A DNA stretch of 64,000 nt, taken from the NCBI RefSeq assembly GCF_003116585.1, contig NZ_QEHM01000003.1, positions 110,916 to 174,915 on the forward strand, given 5' to 3'. A model generated the notes under the pieces. That model did not search any database. It worked only from the letters and a program-made list of their open reading frames with translations, and had not been told where the DNA came from. Of the stretch, positions 36,698-44,895 are shown in pieces. The position numbers were made by a program, and so were the translations under genes. The stretch's first letter is position 1, and each line of letters opens with the position of its first letter. Origin of the DNA: Albibacillus kandeliae. GTDB taxonomy: Bacteria; Pseudomonadota; Alphaproteobacteria; Rhodobacterales; Rhodobacteraceae.

Positions 36698-38182
36698 TCA
36701 AAGCTGGATCCACGCCGTCTTGAGGTCGACGTATTTCTCCAGCGCGTGCAGCGACTTGTCATGCCCGTTGCCGGACTGCCCGACACCGCCCAGCGGCACG
36801 GTGTTGTCGGCCCCGCCGTAGGTGTTCACGTGCACCAATCCGGCCCGGATGCCCGCCACCATGCGGTGCGCACGCGAGAGGTTGGAGGTCCAGACCGCCG
36901 AGGCGAGACCGAAGTCGGTGGCATTGGCCAGCGCCAGCGCCTCGGCCTCGGTGTCGAAGGGGGTCACCGCCAGCACCGGGCCGAAGACTTCCTCGCGGAA
37001 CAGCGCCGCCTCGGGGCGGACACCGGTGACAAGGGTCGGCGCCATGTAGGTGCCGCCGGTGTGTTCGAGGATGCGCCCGCCGCCGGTGACGATCTCGCCG
37101 CCCTCCGCCTCGGCGCCTGCCATGAAGGAGAGGTTACGCGCCATCTGCGCCTCGGAGTTCACCGCCCCGATCTGGGTGCCGGCAGCGAGCGGATCGCCGA
37201 CCCGCAGCGCCTCGGCCTCGCGCTGCAGCAGCGCGACGAATTCGTCGTGGATCGACCTCTCGACCAGCAGGCGCGAACCCGCGACGCAGACCTGACCGGA
37301 GTTGCGGAAGATGCCCATGGCCGAGACCTTGGCCGCATGGGCGAGGTCTGGCGCGTCGGCGAAGACGATGTTGGGCGATTTGCCCCCGAGTTCGAGATAG
37401 ACCCGCTTGAGATTCGACCGCGCCGAGGCCTCCAGCAGGCGCCGCCCCGTCGGCCCCGAGCCGGTGAAGGCCAGCACGTCCACGTCCATCGAATGCGCCA
37501 GCGCGTTGCCGGTCTCGGCGCCCGAGCCGGTGACCACGTTCAGCACCCCGTCGGGCAAACCGCATTCGGCGCAGATCTGGGCGAGCCGCAGCAGCGACAG
37601 CGAGGCGGTCTCGGCGGGCTTAAGCACCACGGAATTGCCCATCGCCAGCGCGGGCGCCAGCTTCCACGCACCGATCATCAGCGGGAAGTTCCACGGCACG
37701 ATGGCCCCGACTACGCCCACCGGCATCCGGTGAACGAGGCCCAGCACATCGGGCGCGGTCGGCGCGATCTCTCCCGCCACCTTGTCGAGCGCTTCGGCGT
37801 AGTAGCGGAAGGTGCCCGCCGCCGAACCCGGCTCGGCCTTCAGCGCCATGGCGAGTTCGGTGCCGTTGTCGCGCACGCCGAGCACCGCCAGTTCCAGCGC
37901 CTCGGCCTCGATCCGGTCGGCGATGGCGTGCAGCACCTTCTTACGCTGCGCCGGGGCAGCCCGCGACCAGCGCCCGTCGTCGAAGGCCCGCCGCGCCGCC
38001 GCGACCGCGCGGGCGACGTCCGCTTCGGACGCGCCCTGCAGTGTTGTCAGTTCTGATCCGTCGATTGGCGATGTGACAGCGAGTGGCGTCCCCGAACCGT
38101 CTTGCCACGCGCCTTCAACAAAGAGTTTTTGCGGCGGGACAGCAATCCGCCGAAGCGTGTCGATCTGGTCTTGGTCTGCCAT
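36698..38182 (-). CDS. NAD(P)-dependent aldehyde dehydrogenase
   Basis: Oxidises an aldehyde to a carboxylate, 494 residues, standard ALDH length. The catalytic Glu is in YLELGGKSPNIVF and the nucleophilic Cys in FRNSGQVCVAGSR; cofactor-site residues IVPWNFPLM are also present. ATG 38182 has GGAGG five bases upstream, so the start is firm, yet it lies 136 bases inside the tctA reading frame. Co-transcription with tctCBA suggests it works on an intermediate of the imported acid. Substrate unknown. Confidence 0.93.
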   Translation of the reverse strand: MADQDQIDTLRRIAVPPQKLFVEGAWQDGSGTPLAVTSPIDGSELTTLQGASEADVARAVAAARRAFDDGRWSRAAPAQRKKVLHAIADRIEAEALELAVLGVRDNGTELAMALKAEPGSAAGTFRYYAEALDKVAGEIAPTAPDVLGLVHRMPVGVVGAIVPWNFPLMIGAWKLAPALAMGNSVVLKPAETASLSLLRLAQICAECGLPDGVLNVVTGSGAETGNALAHSMDVDVLAFTGSGPTGRRLLEASARSNLKRVYLELGGKSPNIVFADAPDLAHAAKVSAMGIFRNSGQVCVAGSRLLVERSIHDEFVALLQREAEALRVGDPLAAGTQIGAVNSEAQMARNLSFMAGAEAEGGEIVTGGGRILEHTGGTYMAPTLVTGVRPEAALFREEVFGPVLAVTPFDTEAEALALANATDFGLASAVWTSNLSRAHRMVAGIRAGLVHVNTYGGADNTVPLGGVGQSGNGHDKSLHALEKYVDLKTAWIQL

Positions 38183-39666
38183 TCGGCCTCCTTCAGCTCG
38201 CGCCGGTCCAGCCAGATACGGCGGACGTGGCTCACGAGCACGATGATGATGACGATGAAAAGGATGAAGGCGATGGGCCGGTCGATGAAATCCCACGGCG
38301 TCTTGACCCGAGCCATGCCCGCGCGCAGCTTCACCTCCATGATGTTGCCCAGCACCATGCCAAGGATGATCGGCACCACCGGCGCGTCCAGCCGTTTGAG
38401 GATGTAACCCAGCACCCCGAACCCGGCCGCGATCATGCAGTCCGATGCCGAGTTGCGCAGCGAGTAGACGCCCACGAAGCTGAGCGTGAGGACGCAGACG
38501 CCCAGGAACCGGTTGGGGATCTTCACCACCTGGATCAGCGGGCGCGTGGCGAACAGCAGGAAGACGAGCACCAGCACGTTCAGCACCAGCAGCGCGATGT
38601 AGAGCGCGACGACGAAGTCCATCTGGTTCTGGAACAGCCCCGGCCCCGGCACCACGTTGTGCACGTAGAAGACCGACAGCATCATCGCGGTCAGCGCCTC
38701 GCCCGGAATCCCGAGGGCGAGCAGCGGCACCATGGCGGCAGCAGGCACGGCGTTATTCGAGGTTTCCGCCGCGATCAGCCCCTCGGAGGAGCCGTGGCCG
38801 AAATCCTCGGGCCGTTTCGAGGTGCGCTGCGCATAGGTGTAGGACATGAACTGCGCGGTGAACTCGCCGACCCCGGGGATCATCCCCATCAGCACGCCGA
38901 AGCTGGCCGAGACCGTGGCGACGCGCGGATGGCGCCCCAGTTCGCGCAGGCCCTGGAACAACCCGCCGCGCAGCTTGGTTGTGCGGATCTTCTCGTCCTC
39001 GCTGGTCAGCAGGACAAAGGCCTGCGACAGCGCGAAGAGCCCGAGGACCACCACGATCAGGTTCACCCCGCTCTGCAGGAACGGCTGGTCGTAGGTGTAG
39101 CGCTGGGTGTACTTCACCGGTTCCATGCCGATGGTCTGGATGAAGATGCCCAGCGCGGCGAGCGCCCCGGCGATCAGGCTCTGCCCCTTGTGCGCGACGA
39201 TCACGAGGATGATGCCGAGGAGCGCGGCGAGAAAGATCTCGCGGCTGCCGAACATCGGCGCGACCTTGGCCAGCACCGGGGCAAAGAGGATCAGGCAGAG
39301 CACCGAGAAGATGCCGCCGAAGAAGCTCGACGAATAGGCGAGGCTCAGCGCGCGCCTCGGCTCGCCCCGCGCAGTCATGGGATAGCCGTCGTAGGTCGTC
39401 AGCGCGTTGACCGCGGTGCCCGGGGTGTTGATCAGGATGGCGGGGATCGCGCCGCCGTACATCGAACTGCCATAGATCCCGAGCAGGACGGTGAGGCCGA
39501 CGATGGGGTCCATCGAGAAGGTGGCGGGCAGCAGGATGGCGATGGCCACCGCCGGGCCGACCCCGGGGATCGCGCCGATCAGGACGCCGCCGACCGAGCC
39601 GGCGAGAAGCGCAAAGACCACGTCCCAGCGCATGAGGATGTGGAGGGAGGAGAGAAGGAGATCCAT
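38047..39666 (-). CDS. tctA: Tripartite tricarboxylate transporter, large membrane subunit
   Basis: Main permease of a TctABC secondary importer, 539 residues with about 11-12 hydrophobic segments. The TctA signature is GSVGGVLIGAIPGVGPAVAIA near residues 20-40, and PGVGEFTAQFMSYTYAQRTSK is the second conserved motif. The last ~50 residues are a basic, hydrophilic tail that extends 136 bases into the aldehyde dehydrogenase gene; most TctA proteins end near 505 residues. A late frameshift or a real overlap would explain this. ATGA overlap with tctB at 39666. Confidence 0.92.
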   Translation of the reverse strand: MDLLLSSLHILMRWDVVFALLAGSVGGVLIGAIPGVGPAVAIAILLPATFSMDPIVGLTVLLGIYGSSMYGGAIPAILINTPGTAVNALTTYDGYPMTARGEPRRALSLAYSSSFFGGIFSVLCLILFAPVLAKVAPMFGSREIFLAALLGIILVIVAHKGQSLIAGALAALGIFIQTIGMEPVKYTQRYTYDQPFLQSGVNLIVVVLGLFALSQAFVLLTSEDEKIRTTKLRGGLFQGLRELGRHPRVATVSASFGVLMGMIPGVGEFTAQFMSYTYAQRTSKRPEDFGHGSSEGLIAAETSNNAVPAAAMVPLLALGIPGEALTAMMLSVFYVHNVVPGPGLFQNQMDFVVALYIALLVLNVLVLVFLLFATRPLIQVVKIPNRFLGVCVLTLSFVGVYSLRNSASDCMIAAGFGVLGYILKRLDAPVVPIILGMVLGNIMEVKLRAGMARVKTPWDFIDRPIAFILFIVIIIVLVSHVRRIWLDRRELKEAEWQTKTRSTRFGGLLSRRKNSLLKARGKTVRGRHSLSHRQSTDQN

Positions 39667-40196
39667 CAGAGATACAGGATGAAGAAGCCGCGCAGACCGC
39701 CGGGCAGGTATTCATAGATCATGCCGCCGGGGATCTTGACCGAGAGGAAGGTCTTGAAGACCACGACGACGACGAGGGCAAAGGCGATGCTGAGCCAGAA
39801 CATGCGGGGGCCGCGATAGCCCATGCGGCGGGTCAGCAGGGGCACGAAGATCAGCGTGGCCGGCAGGTAGCCCAGCACGGGGACAAGCAGCACGTAGGCC
39901 ATGAACCAGCCCGCGAACTCGATCACGCGGGCCCATTTCATCAGTTCGTCGCGGTCCTGCGCGGTGAACCGGCGCCAGGGCATCTTTCGCAGGTGAAGCG
40001 CCCCCAGCAGCACCATGCCGCCCAGCCCGATGGCCGGCCAGAACCGGGGCTGCGCGAAGAAGGCGGTCTTGTCGACCCAGGTCGTCTGGCCGGTGATCTG
40101 CGACAGCAGCAGCGCCGAGACGGCGAGGAAGCCGAGCGCAAAGATCAGCTGTCCCCGTCGGGGGCCGACGAACCGGCGTTCTCGTTCAGTTGTCAT
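39666..40196 (-). CDS. tctB: Tripartite tricarboxylate transporter, small membrane subunit
   Basis: A 176-residue membrane protein with four hydrophobic helices (LIFALGFLAVSALLLSQI; FWPAIGLGGMVLLGALHL; FAGWFMAYVLLVPVLGYLPATLIFV; FWLSIAFALVVVVVFKTFL), the usual TctB shape, ending in the family segment IPGGMIYEYLPGGLRGFFI. It lies between tctC and tctA, with a 4-base overlap with tctA. A strong hairpin separates it from tctC. Assists TctA in carboxylate uptake. Confidence 0.9.
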   Translation of the reverse strand: MTTERERRFVGPRRGQLIFALGFLAVSALLLSQITGQTTWVDKTAFFAQPRFWPAIGLGGMVLLGALHLRKMPWRRFTAQDRDELMKWARVIEFAGWFMAYVLLVPVLGYLPATLIFVPLLTRRMGYRGPRMFWLSIAFALVVVVVFKTFLSVKIPGGMIYEYLPGGLRGFFILYL

Positions 40197-40222
40197 GATG
40201 AGAGGATCCGCTGGATGCGAAA

Positions 40223-40246
40223 CGGGCCGCCCGGCAGGGCGGCCCG
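40223..40246 (-). terminator. Hairpin between tctC and tctB
   Basis: Perfect 10-base stem CGGGCCGCCC / GGGCGGCCCG with a GGCA loop in the tctC-tctB gap, without a T-tract. Such stems after binding-protein genes commonly stabilise upstream RNA or attenuate read-through, giving more binding protein than membrane subunits. Confidence 0.65.
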
Positions 40247-40254
40247 CGATCTGA

Positions 40255-41199
40255 TCATTTCAGCAATTCGCCGATGCGCGCGACGGTCTCGATATCGGTC
40301 TCGATCCGCTTGGCGCTCTCGTCCGCGTCCTGCCAGTAGACCAGCGCGCCGGTTTCGGCGGCAACCTTCTGGGCCCGCTCGCCCAGCGCGGTTTCCTTGG
40401 CGACGGCGATGATCTTGTCGCGCACGTCCTGCGGGGTGTCCTTGGTCACGAAGAGCCCGTTCCACAGCGCAATGTTCAGCGAGGGGTCCAGTTCGCCGAT
40501 GGTCGGCGTGTCGGGGATGATCGGGATCCGCTGGTCGGTGATCGAGACCAGAACCTTCACGTCGTTCAGGCAGGGCAGGATCAGTTGCAGCGTGGTGTTG
40601 ATCACGTCGGCATCGCCCGAGGCGAGCGTGTTGCAATCCAGCGCGTCGAAGGCCGCGTCGGAGGCATAGGAGAACCCGGCGTTCACGGCGAAGGCCTTGG
40701 TCACCTGTGTCGGCGTCAGGACGTCGCCGAAGTGGCCCAGCGCCACGTCGTGCTCCTTGGCGTAGGCGGCCAGTTCCTCCATCGAGGAATAGGGCGCGTC
40801 CTTGCTGGTCGCGATCACAAAGGGATAGGTCAGGAAGATGCCCAGCGGGTCGAACTTGGCAGGCGTCAGCGGCGCGATGTCGATCTGGTGCCCGATCACC
40901 GGAACGCCGATCACGAAGGAGCCGATGGTGTATCCGTCGGCCGGGGCATTCGCCACCTCGATGGCCCCCGGGAAGGGACCGCCACCGCCGCCCGGCTTGT
41001 TCACAACTGCCGCCGCGATCCCGTACTTCTCCTGAAAGTCCTCGGCGATCATCCGGGTCAGCACGTCCTCGAGATCACCCGGCGGCCAGGGCACGATGAA
41101 GTTCACGGGCTTTTCCGGGTACTCGGCCAGGGCCGCCCCCGCGCTTGCGGCGATCATGGCCGAGGCCAGAACACCCTTGAGGATTGTCGATTTGGTCAT
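40255..41199 (-). CDS. tctC: Tripartite tricarboxylate transporter, periplasmic binding protein
   Basis: Extracytoplasmic solute receptor of 314 residues, TctC/Bug family. The signal peptide is MTKSTILKGVLASAMIAASAGAALA, with cleavage near residue 25, and the mature protein opens EYPEKPVNFIVPWPPGDLEDVLTR, the conserved N-terminal ligand-loop strand. PDTPTIGELDPSLNIALWNGLF in the second lobe is also typical. It is the first gene of the operon, divergent from the IclR regulator. The ligand is a carboxylate of unknown identity. Confidence 0.92.
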   Translation of the reverse strand: MTKSTILKGVLASAMIAASAGAALAEYPEKPVNFIVPWPPGDLEDVLTRMIAEDFQEKYGIAAAVVNKPGGGGGPFPGAIEVANAPADGYTIGSFVIGVPVIGHQIDIAPLTPAKFDPLGIFLTYPFVIATSKDAPYSSMEELAAYAKEHDVALGHFGDVLTPTQVTKAFAVNAGFSYASDAAFDALDCNTLASGDADVINTTLQLILPCLNDVKVLVSITDQRIPIIPDTPTIGELDPSLNIALWNGLFVTKDTPQDVRDKIIAVAKETALGERAQKVAAETGALVYWQDADESAKRIETDIETVARIGELLK

Positions 41200-41229
41200 G
41201 GTGGCTCCCCTGTTGAAGGCAGTTGTGTC

Positions 41230-41246
41230 GGTTCATTATTTGAACC
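41230..41246. promoter_or_regulatory. Candidate IclR operator in the tctC/iclR divergent gap
   Basis: Perfect inverted repeat GGTTCA-TTATT-TGAACC, followed directly by a related ATTGGTTTGAA half-site. A TTGACA -35-like hexamer for the plus strand lies at 41263-41268. Placement between the two divergent starts fits control by the adjacent IclR protein. Confidence 0.5.
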
Positions 41247-41365
41247 ATTGGTTTGAAATAGATTGACACCCCCCTGTTCCGTCTGTCAACAATTTTGCAT
41301 CCGCACCCCGCGAGAAACCCCGCCGCCCCGGCGGGAGAGACCCCGAAAGGAGCACCTGCAGCCTC

Positions 41366-42145
41366 ATGGGCACCGTCAGCAAAGCCTTGTCCCTGCTGGG
41401 ACTTTTCACGCAGCTGAAGCCGGTCATCGGGCTGAGCGAGCTGACGCGGATGTCGGGCCTGAACAAGGCCACGACCTATCGGCTGCTGAGCGAACTGCAG
41501 GAGCAGGGATTCGTTGAACAGGTCGGCACCGAGCGGGCCTATCGCCTTGGCCCCGAGGTTCTGCGCCTGGCCGCGCTGCGCGAGGCGACGGTGCCGATCC
41601 TCTCGGTATCGCGCGGGATTCTCGACCGGCTGGCGGATGCGACGGGCGAAACCGCGCACATGTCGCTGGTGCGCGGCGACAACCTGAACGCCCTGAGCCA
41701 CACCTACAGCCCGCGCCACGCCACCCGCGTGATGATGGAGGACGCCGAGGTGCTGTCGTTCCATGCCACCGGCTCGGGCCTTGCCATCCTCGCCTTCTCC
41801 GACGACGCCTTCGTCGACCGGATCCTGTCGCAACCGCTGCGCCGCTTCACCCCCGAGACCGAGATCGACCCGGACGAGATCCGCGCCGCGCTGCCCGCGA
41901 TCCGTGAAATCGGCTGGGCCGAATCCGTCGGCGGGTTCGAAGCCGACGTGCATTCGCACGCCGCCCCCGTCTTCGGCCCGGAAGGCCTCCCCATCGGCGC
42001 CCTCGCCGTCGCCGCCCCGGTCGCACGGGTCACCGAGGAGCAGAAGCAGGTGATCCGCACCGAACTGGCGGCCTGCGCCCGCGCCATGACCGAAGCCATC
42101 GGCGGGTTGCTCCCGCCCACCTTTCCCGCCGCCTGCGCGGCCTGA
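41366..42145 (+). CDS. IclR-family transcriptional regulator
   Basis: Predicted dimeric or tetrameric regulator of 259 residues. The N-terminal winged helix-turn-helix (LSLLGLFTQLKPVIGLSELTRMSGLNKATTYRLLSELQEQG) covers about residues 7-50, and the IclR effector domain follows, including VRGDNLNALSHTYSPRHATRV and SVGGFEADVHSHAAPVFGPEG. It is divergent from tctCBA and 16 bases upstream of the aminotransferase gene on its own strand. It probably controls both and senses a catabolic intermediate. Confidence 0.92.
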   Translation: MGTVSKALSLLGLFTQLKPVIGLSELTRMSGLNKATTYRLLSELQEQGFVEQVGTERAYRLGPEVLRLAALREATVPILSVSRGILDRLADATGETAHMSLVRGDNLNALSHTYSPRHATRVMMEDAEVLSFHATGSGLAILAFSDDAFVDRILSQPLRRFTPETEIDPDEIRAALPAIREIGWAESVGGFEADVHSHAAPVFGPEGLPIGALAVAAPVARVTEEQKQVIRTELAACARAMTEAIGGLLPPTFPAACAA

Positions 42146-42161
42146 CCGAATGGAGCCTGCC

Positions 42162-43520
42162 ATGAAGGACTCGAACTACCTCAAGGAAATGAACGCCCGC
42201 TCGCTCTGGCACCCGATGGCGCACCCGGCCGACAGCCTCGCCAATCCGCCGACCATCGTCACCGGCGCCAAGGGCGTGCGGATCACCGACGTGGACGGTC
42301 ACGAGGTGGTCGACGGAGTCGGCGGCCTCTGGAACGTGAACCTCGGGTTCTCCTGCCAGCCGATCAAGGACGCCATCGCGGCCCAGCTCGACCGGCTGCC
42401 CTACTACTCGATCTTCCGCGGCACCACGAACGACGCGGTGATCCAGCTGGCCGAGGAGCTGCGCGACTTCTTCGAGCCTGACGGGCTGACCCGGGCCTTC
42501 TACACCTCGGGCGGGTCGGACTCGGTCGAGACCGCGCTGCGCCTTGCCCGTCAGTATCACAAGGTCCGGGGCGAGGCCGCGCGGACCAAGTTCCTGAGCC
42601 TCAAGAAAGGCTACCACGGCACCCATTTCGGCGGCGCCAGCGTCAACGGCAACGCCAACTTCCGCACTCAGTACGAACCGCTGCTGGCGGGCTGCCACCA
42701 CATCCCGGCCCCCTACACCTATCGCAACCCCTTCGACGAGACGGACCCGGCGAAGCTCGCCCAGAAATGCCTCTCGGCACTCGAGGACGAGATCGCCTTC
42801 CAGGGCGCGGGCACCATTGCCGCCTTCATCATGGAGCCGACCCTTGGCGCCGGCGGGGTCATCCCCCCGCACGAGAGCTTCATGCCGGGCGTGCGCGAGA
42901 TCTGCTCCAAGCATGGCATCCTGCTGATCGCCGACGAGGTGATCACCGCCTTCGGGCGCACCGGCAGCTGGACCGGATCGCGGCACTGGGGCGTCCAGCC
43001 CGACCTGATGTGCACCGCCAAGGCGATCACCAACGGCTACTTCCCCTTCGGCGCGGTGATGATCGCCGAGCACGTCGCGGAGGTGTTCGAGAGTGACGAG
43101 AGCGGCCGCGCGGCCATCGGCCACGGCTATACCTACTCCGGCCACCCGGTCGGTGCGGCGGCGGCGCTAGCCTGCCTGACCGAGACACTCAAGCTGAACG
43201 TGCCCCAGAACGCTGCCGCCCGTGGCAAGCAGTTGCACCAGGGCCTGCTGAAGCTTCAGGACAAGTACGAGGTGATTGGCGACGTGCGTGGCGGGCACGG
43301 CCTGATGCTGGCGCTGGAGTTGGTCAGCGACCGGGCCACCAAGGCCGCCATCGACAAGAAGACCATCAACACCGTGCAGGAGGTCGCCTACCGGTCCGGC
43401 GCAATGGTGCGGGTCTCGGGTCCCAACATCATCCTCTCGCCGCCGCTGGTCCTGACCGAGGCGGACGCCCAGGTGATCCTCGATGCGCTCGACGCGGGGC
43501 TGGCCGCCGCCACCGCCTGA
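42162..43520 (+). CDS. Class III (omega) aminotransferase
   Basis: PLP-dependent enzyme of 452 residues, subgroup of omega-amino acid:pyruvate and taurine-like transaminases. Landmarks are FYTSGGSDSVETALRLARQYH (phosphate cup), KKGYHGTHFGGAS, the Asp of LLIADEVITAFGRTG that pairs with the pyridine nitrogen, and the Schiff-base Lys in CTAKAITNGYFPFGA. ATG 42162 has GGAG seven bases upstream. It follows iclR by 16 bases. Amine donor unknown; a product aldehyde could feed the nearby ALDH. Confidence 0.92.
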   Translation: MKDSNYLKEMNARSLWHPMAHPADSLANPPTIVTGAKGVRITDVDGHEVVDGVGGLWNVNLGFSCQPIKDAIAAQLDRLPYYSIFRGTTNDAVIQLAEELRDFFEPDGLTRAFYTSGGSDSVETALRLARQYHKVRGEAARTKFLSLKKGYHGTHFGGASVNGNANFRTQYEPLLAGCHHIPAPYTYRNPFDETDPAKLAQKCLSALEDEIAFQGAGTIAAFIMEPTLGAGGVIPPHESFMPGVREICSKHGILLIADEVITAFGRTGSWTGSRHWGVQPDLMCTAKAITNGYFPFGAVMIAEHVAEVFESDESGRAAIGHGYTYSGHPVGAAAALACLTETLKLNVPQNAAARGKQLHQGLLKLQDKYEVIGDVRGGHGLMLALELVSDRATKAAIDKKTINTVQEVAYRSGAMVRVSGPNIILSPPLVLTEADAQVILDALDAGLAAATA

Positions 43521-43538
43521 CGTACCCGCGCCCTCGCG

Positions 43539-43589
43539 CTTCTTTGGGTTGAAAATATCTCGGGGAGCGCGAGGGGCAGCGCCCCTCGC
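43539..43589. repeat. Dispersed palindromic repeat, copy 1, at a convergent junction
   Basis: CTTCTTTGGGT leads into AAATATC and a GGGG run, then a 9-base stem GCGAGGGGC / GCCCCTCGC (43569-43577, 43581-43589). It is 23 of 27 identical with the element at 53980-54006 over the leading part, and both share GGGGCAGCGCCCC. Lies between convergent stop codons and may end transcripts from both sides. Confidence 0.75.
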
Positions 43590-43595
43590 CCGCCT

Positions 43596-44885
43596 TCAGA
43601 CGAAGTAGACGTAGAAGTCCCGCATCGCGTCCCCTTCCAGGTCGCGCGTCTTCTTCACTTCCTTCTGCTTCATGTAGACGTGGTTGGCGACCAGTCCCGC
43701 CCCCACCGCCTCACTCAGCGCCACGTCCTTCTCGAGATCCGCGACCGCGCCCCTGAGGTTCGTCGCCGTCCCCTCCCTGGCATCGGTCCGGTCGAAGCCG
43801 TCGCCGGTCTCGATCGGCGGCAGCTGCAGGTTGCCCTCGACCCCCAGCCGCGCCGCCTGCAGCACGGCGGCCACGGCGGTGTAGGGGTTGGCCGAGGCAT
43901 CCGCCATCCGGTGCTCCAGCCGCGCCTTGGCCCCGCCCTCGCCGCTGACCCGGGTGGTCACGTTGCGGTGGTCGCCGCCCCAGTTCTGCCAGTAGCCCGA
44001 GAGCGAGCCCGGCTGCAGCCGCATGTAGCTGTTGGCGGTCGGCGCGATCAGCCCGGCAAGTCCCTTGTGGTGATGCACCAGCCCGGCGAGGCAGCCGCGC
44101 GCGAGGTCGTTCAGATGATCCGGCCCGCCCTTAGGCCCCGACGACAGCGCGTTGCCGCCCGACTGGTCGAGGAAGGAAAAGTTGATGTGCATGCCCGACC
44201 CGCCAGCCTCGGCCACCGGTTTCGGCATGAAGGTCAGGACGATCCCGTATTCCAGCGCGATTTCGCGCGCCATCAGGCGGAACAGCACGATGTCATCCAC
44301 CGCCTTCACCGCGTTGTCGAAGGTCAGCGTGTATTCGAACTGCGGCGTGTCGAACTCGGCCGTGATCATGTCGAGCGAGAACCCGAGGTCGTCCGCCATC
44401 TCCCAGATCCGGTCGTTGAACCGCAACGGGTCGGCAAAGGGGCCAGTGCCATAGACCACACCGCCCGGCGCGTCGTAGGGGCGCAGCCGCCCCTGTTCGT
44501 CCGCCTGCAGGGCAAAGGCTTCCAGCTCGATCCCGACCTTGGGCGTCAGCCCCAGCTTCTGCCAGTCGGCCACGGCGCGTTTCAGCGCCCCTCGCGGGCA
44601 GAGCGCCAGCGGCTTCCCCTCCTCGTCCAGCAGGTCGCCCAGCACCACCTTGGTATCGCGCTCCCAGCCATCGCGGATGTCGTCGTGACGCCAGACCAAC
44701 TCCATGTCCGGCAGGCCCTGCTTTACCTTGGAACCCGGCGCATCCAGCAGGTCGCGGTCGTAGTGGGTCCCGAAGACGGACATGCAGAACCGGGTATTGC
44801 CGTCGCCGATCTTGGAATGCGGCAGGTACTTGCCCCGCATGATCGAGAGGTGATCGCAGAACAGGGCACGCAGGCGGGTCTTCAT
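43596..44885 (-). CDS. Glutamine-synthetase-family ligase (gamma-glutamylamine synthetase-like)
   Basis: ATP-dependent ligase of the GS fold, 429 residues, shorter than GlnA. Active-site segments are VGIELEAF near residue 117 (metal Glu), GGSGMHINFSFLD (metal His), NSYMRLQPG and RLEHRMADASANPYTAVAA. The adenylylation-site Tyr segment of GlnA is absent. In PuuA and GlnA-like relatives the substrate is an amine joined to glutamate. It sits 10 bases after the P450 gene on the same strand, with an amidotransferase divergent, suggesting glutamylation of an amine substrate. Confidence 0.88.
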   Translation of the reverse strand: MKTRLRALFCDHLSIMRGKYLPHSKIGDGNTRFCMSVFGTHYDRDLLDAPGSKVKQGLPDMELVWRHDDIRDGWERDTKVVLGDLLDEEGKPLALCPRGALKRAVADWQKLGLTPKVGIELEAFALQADEQGRLRPYDAPGGVVYGTGPFADPLRFNDRIWEMADDLGFSLDMITAEFDTPQFEYTLTFDNAVKAVDDIVLFRLMAREIALEYGIVLTFMPKPVAEAGGSGMHINFSFLDQSGGNALSSGPKGGPDHLNDLARGCLAGLVHHHKGLAGLIAPTANSYMRLQPGSLSGYWQNWGGDHRNVTTRVSGEGGAKARLEHRMADASANPYTAVAAVLQAARLGVEGNLQLPPIETGDGFDRTDAREGTATNLRGAVADLEKDVALSEAVGAGLVANHVYMKQKEVKKTRDLEGDAMRDFYVYFV

Positions 44886-44895
44886 GTCGGCTCCT

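Noticed and set aside
43569-43589. Considered as a classic Rho-independent terminator
   Set aside because: The stem is strong but has no T-tract on either strand; it is reported as part of a repeat family instead.
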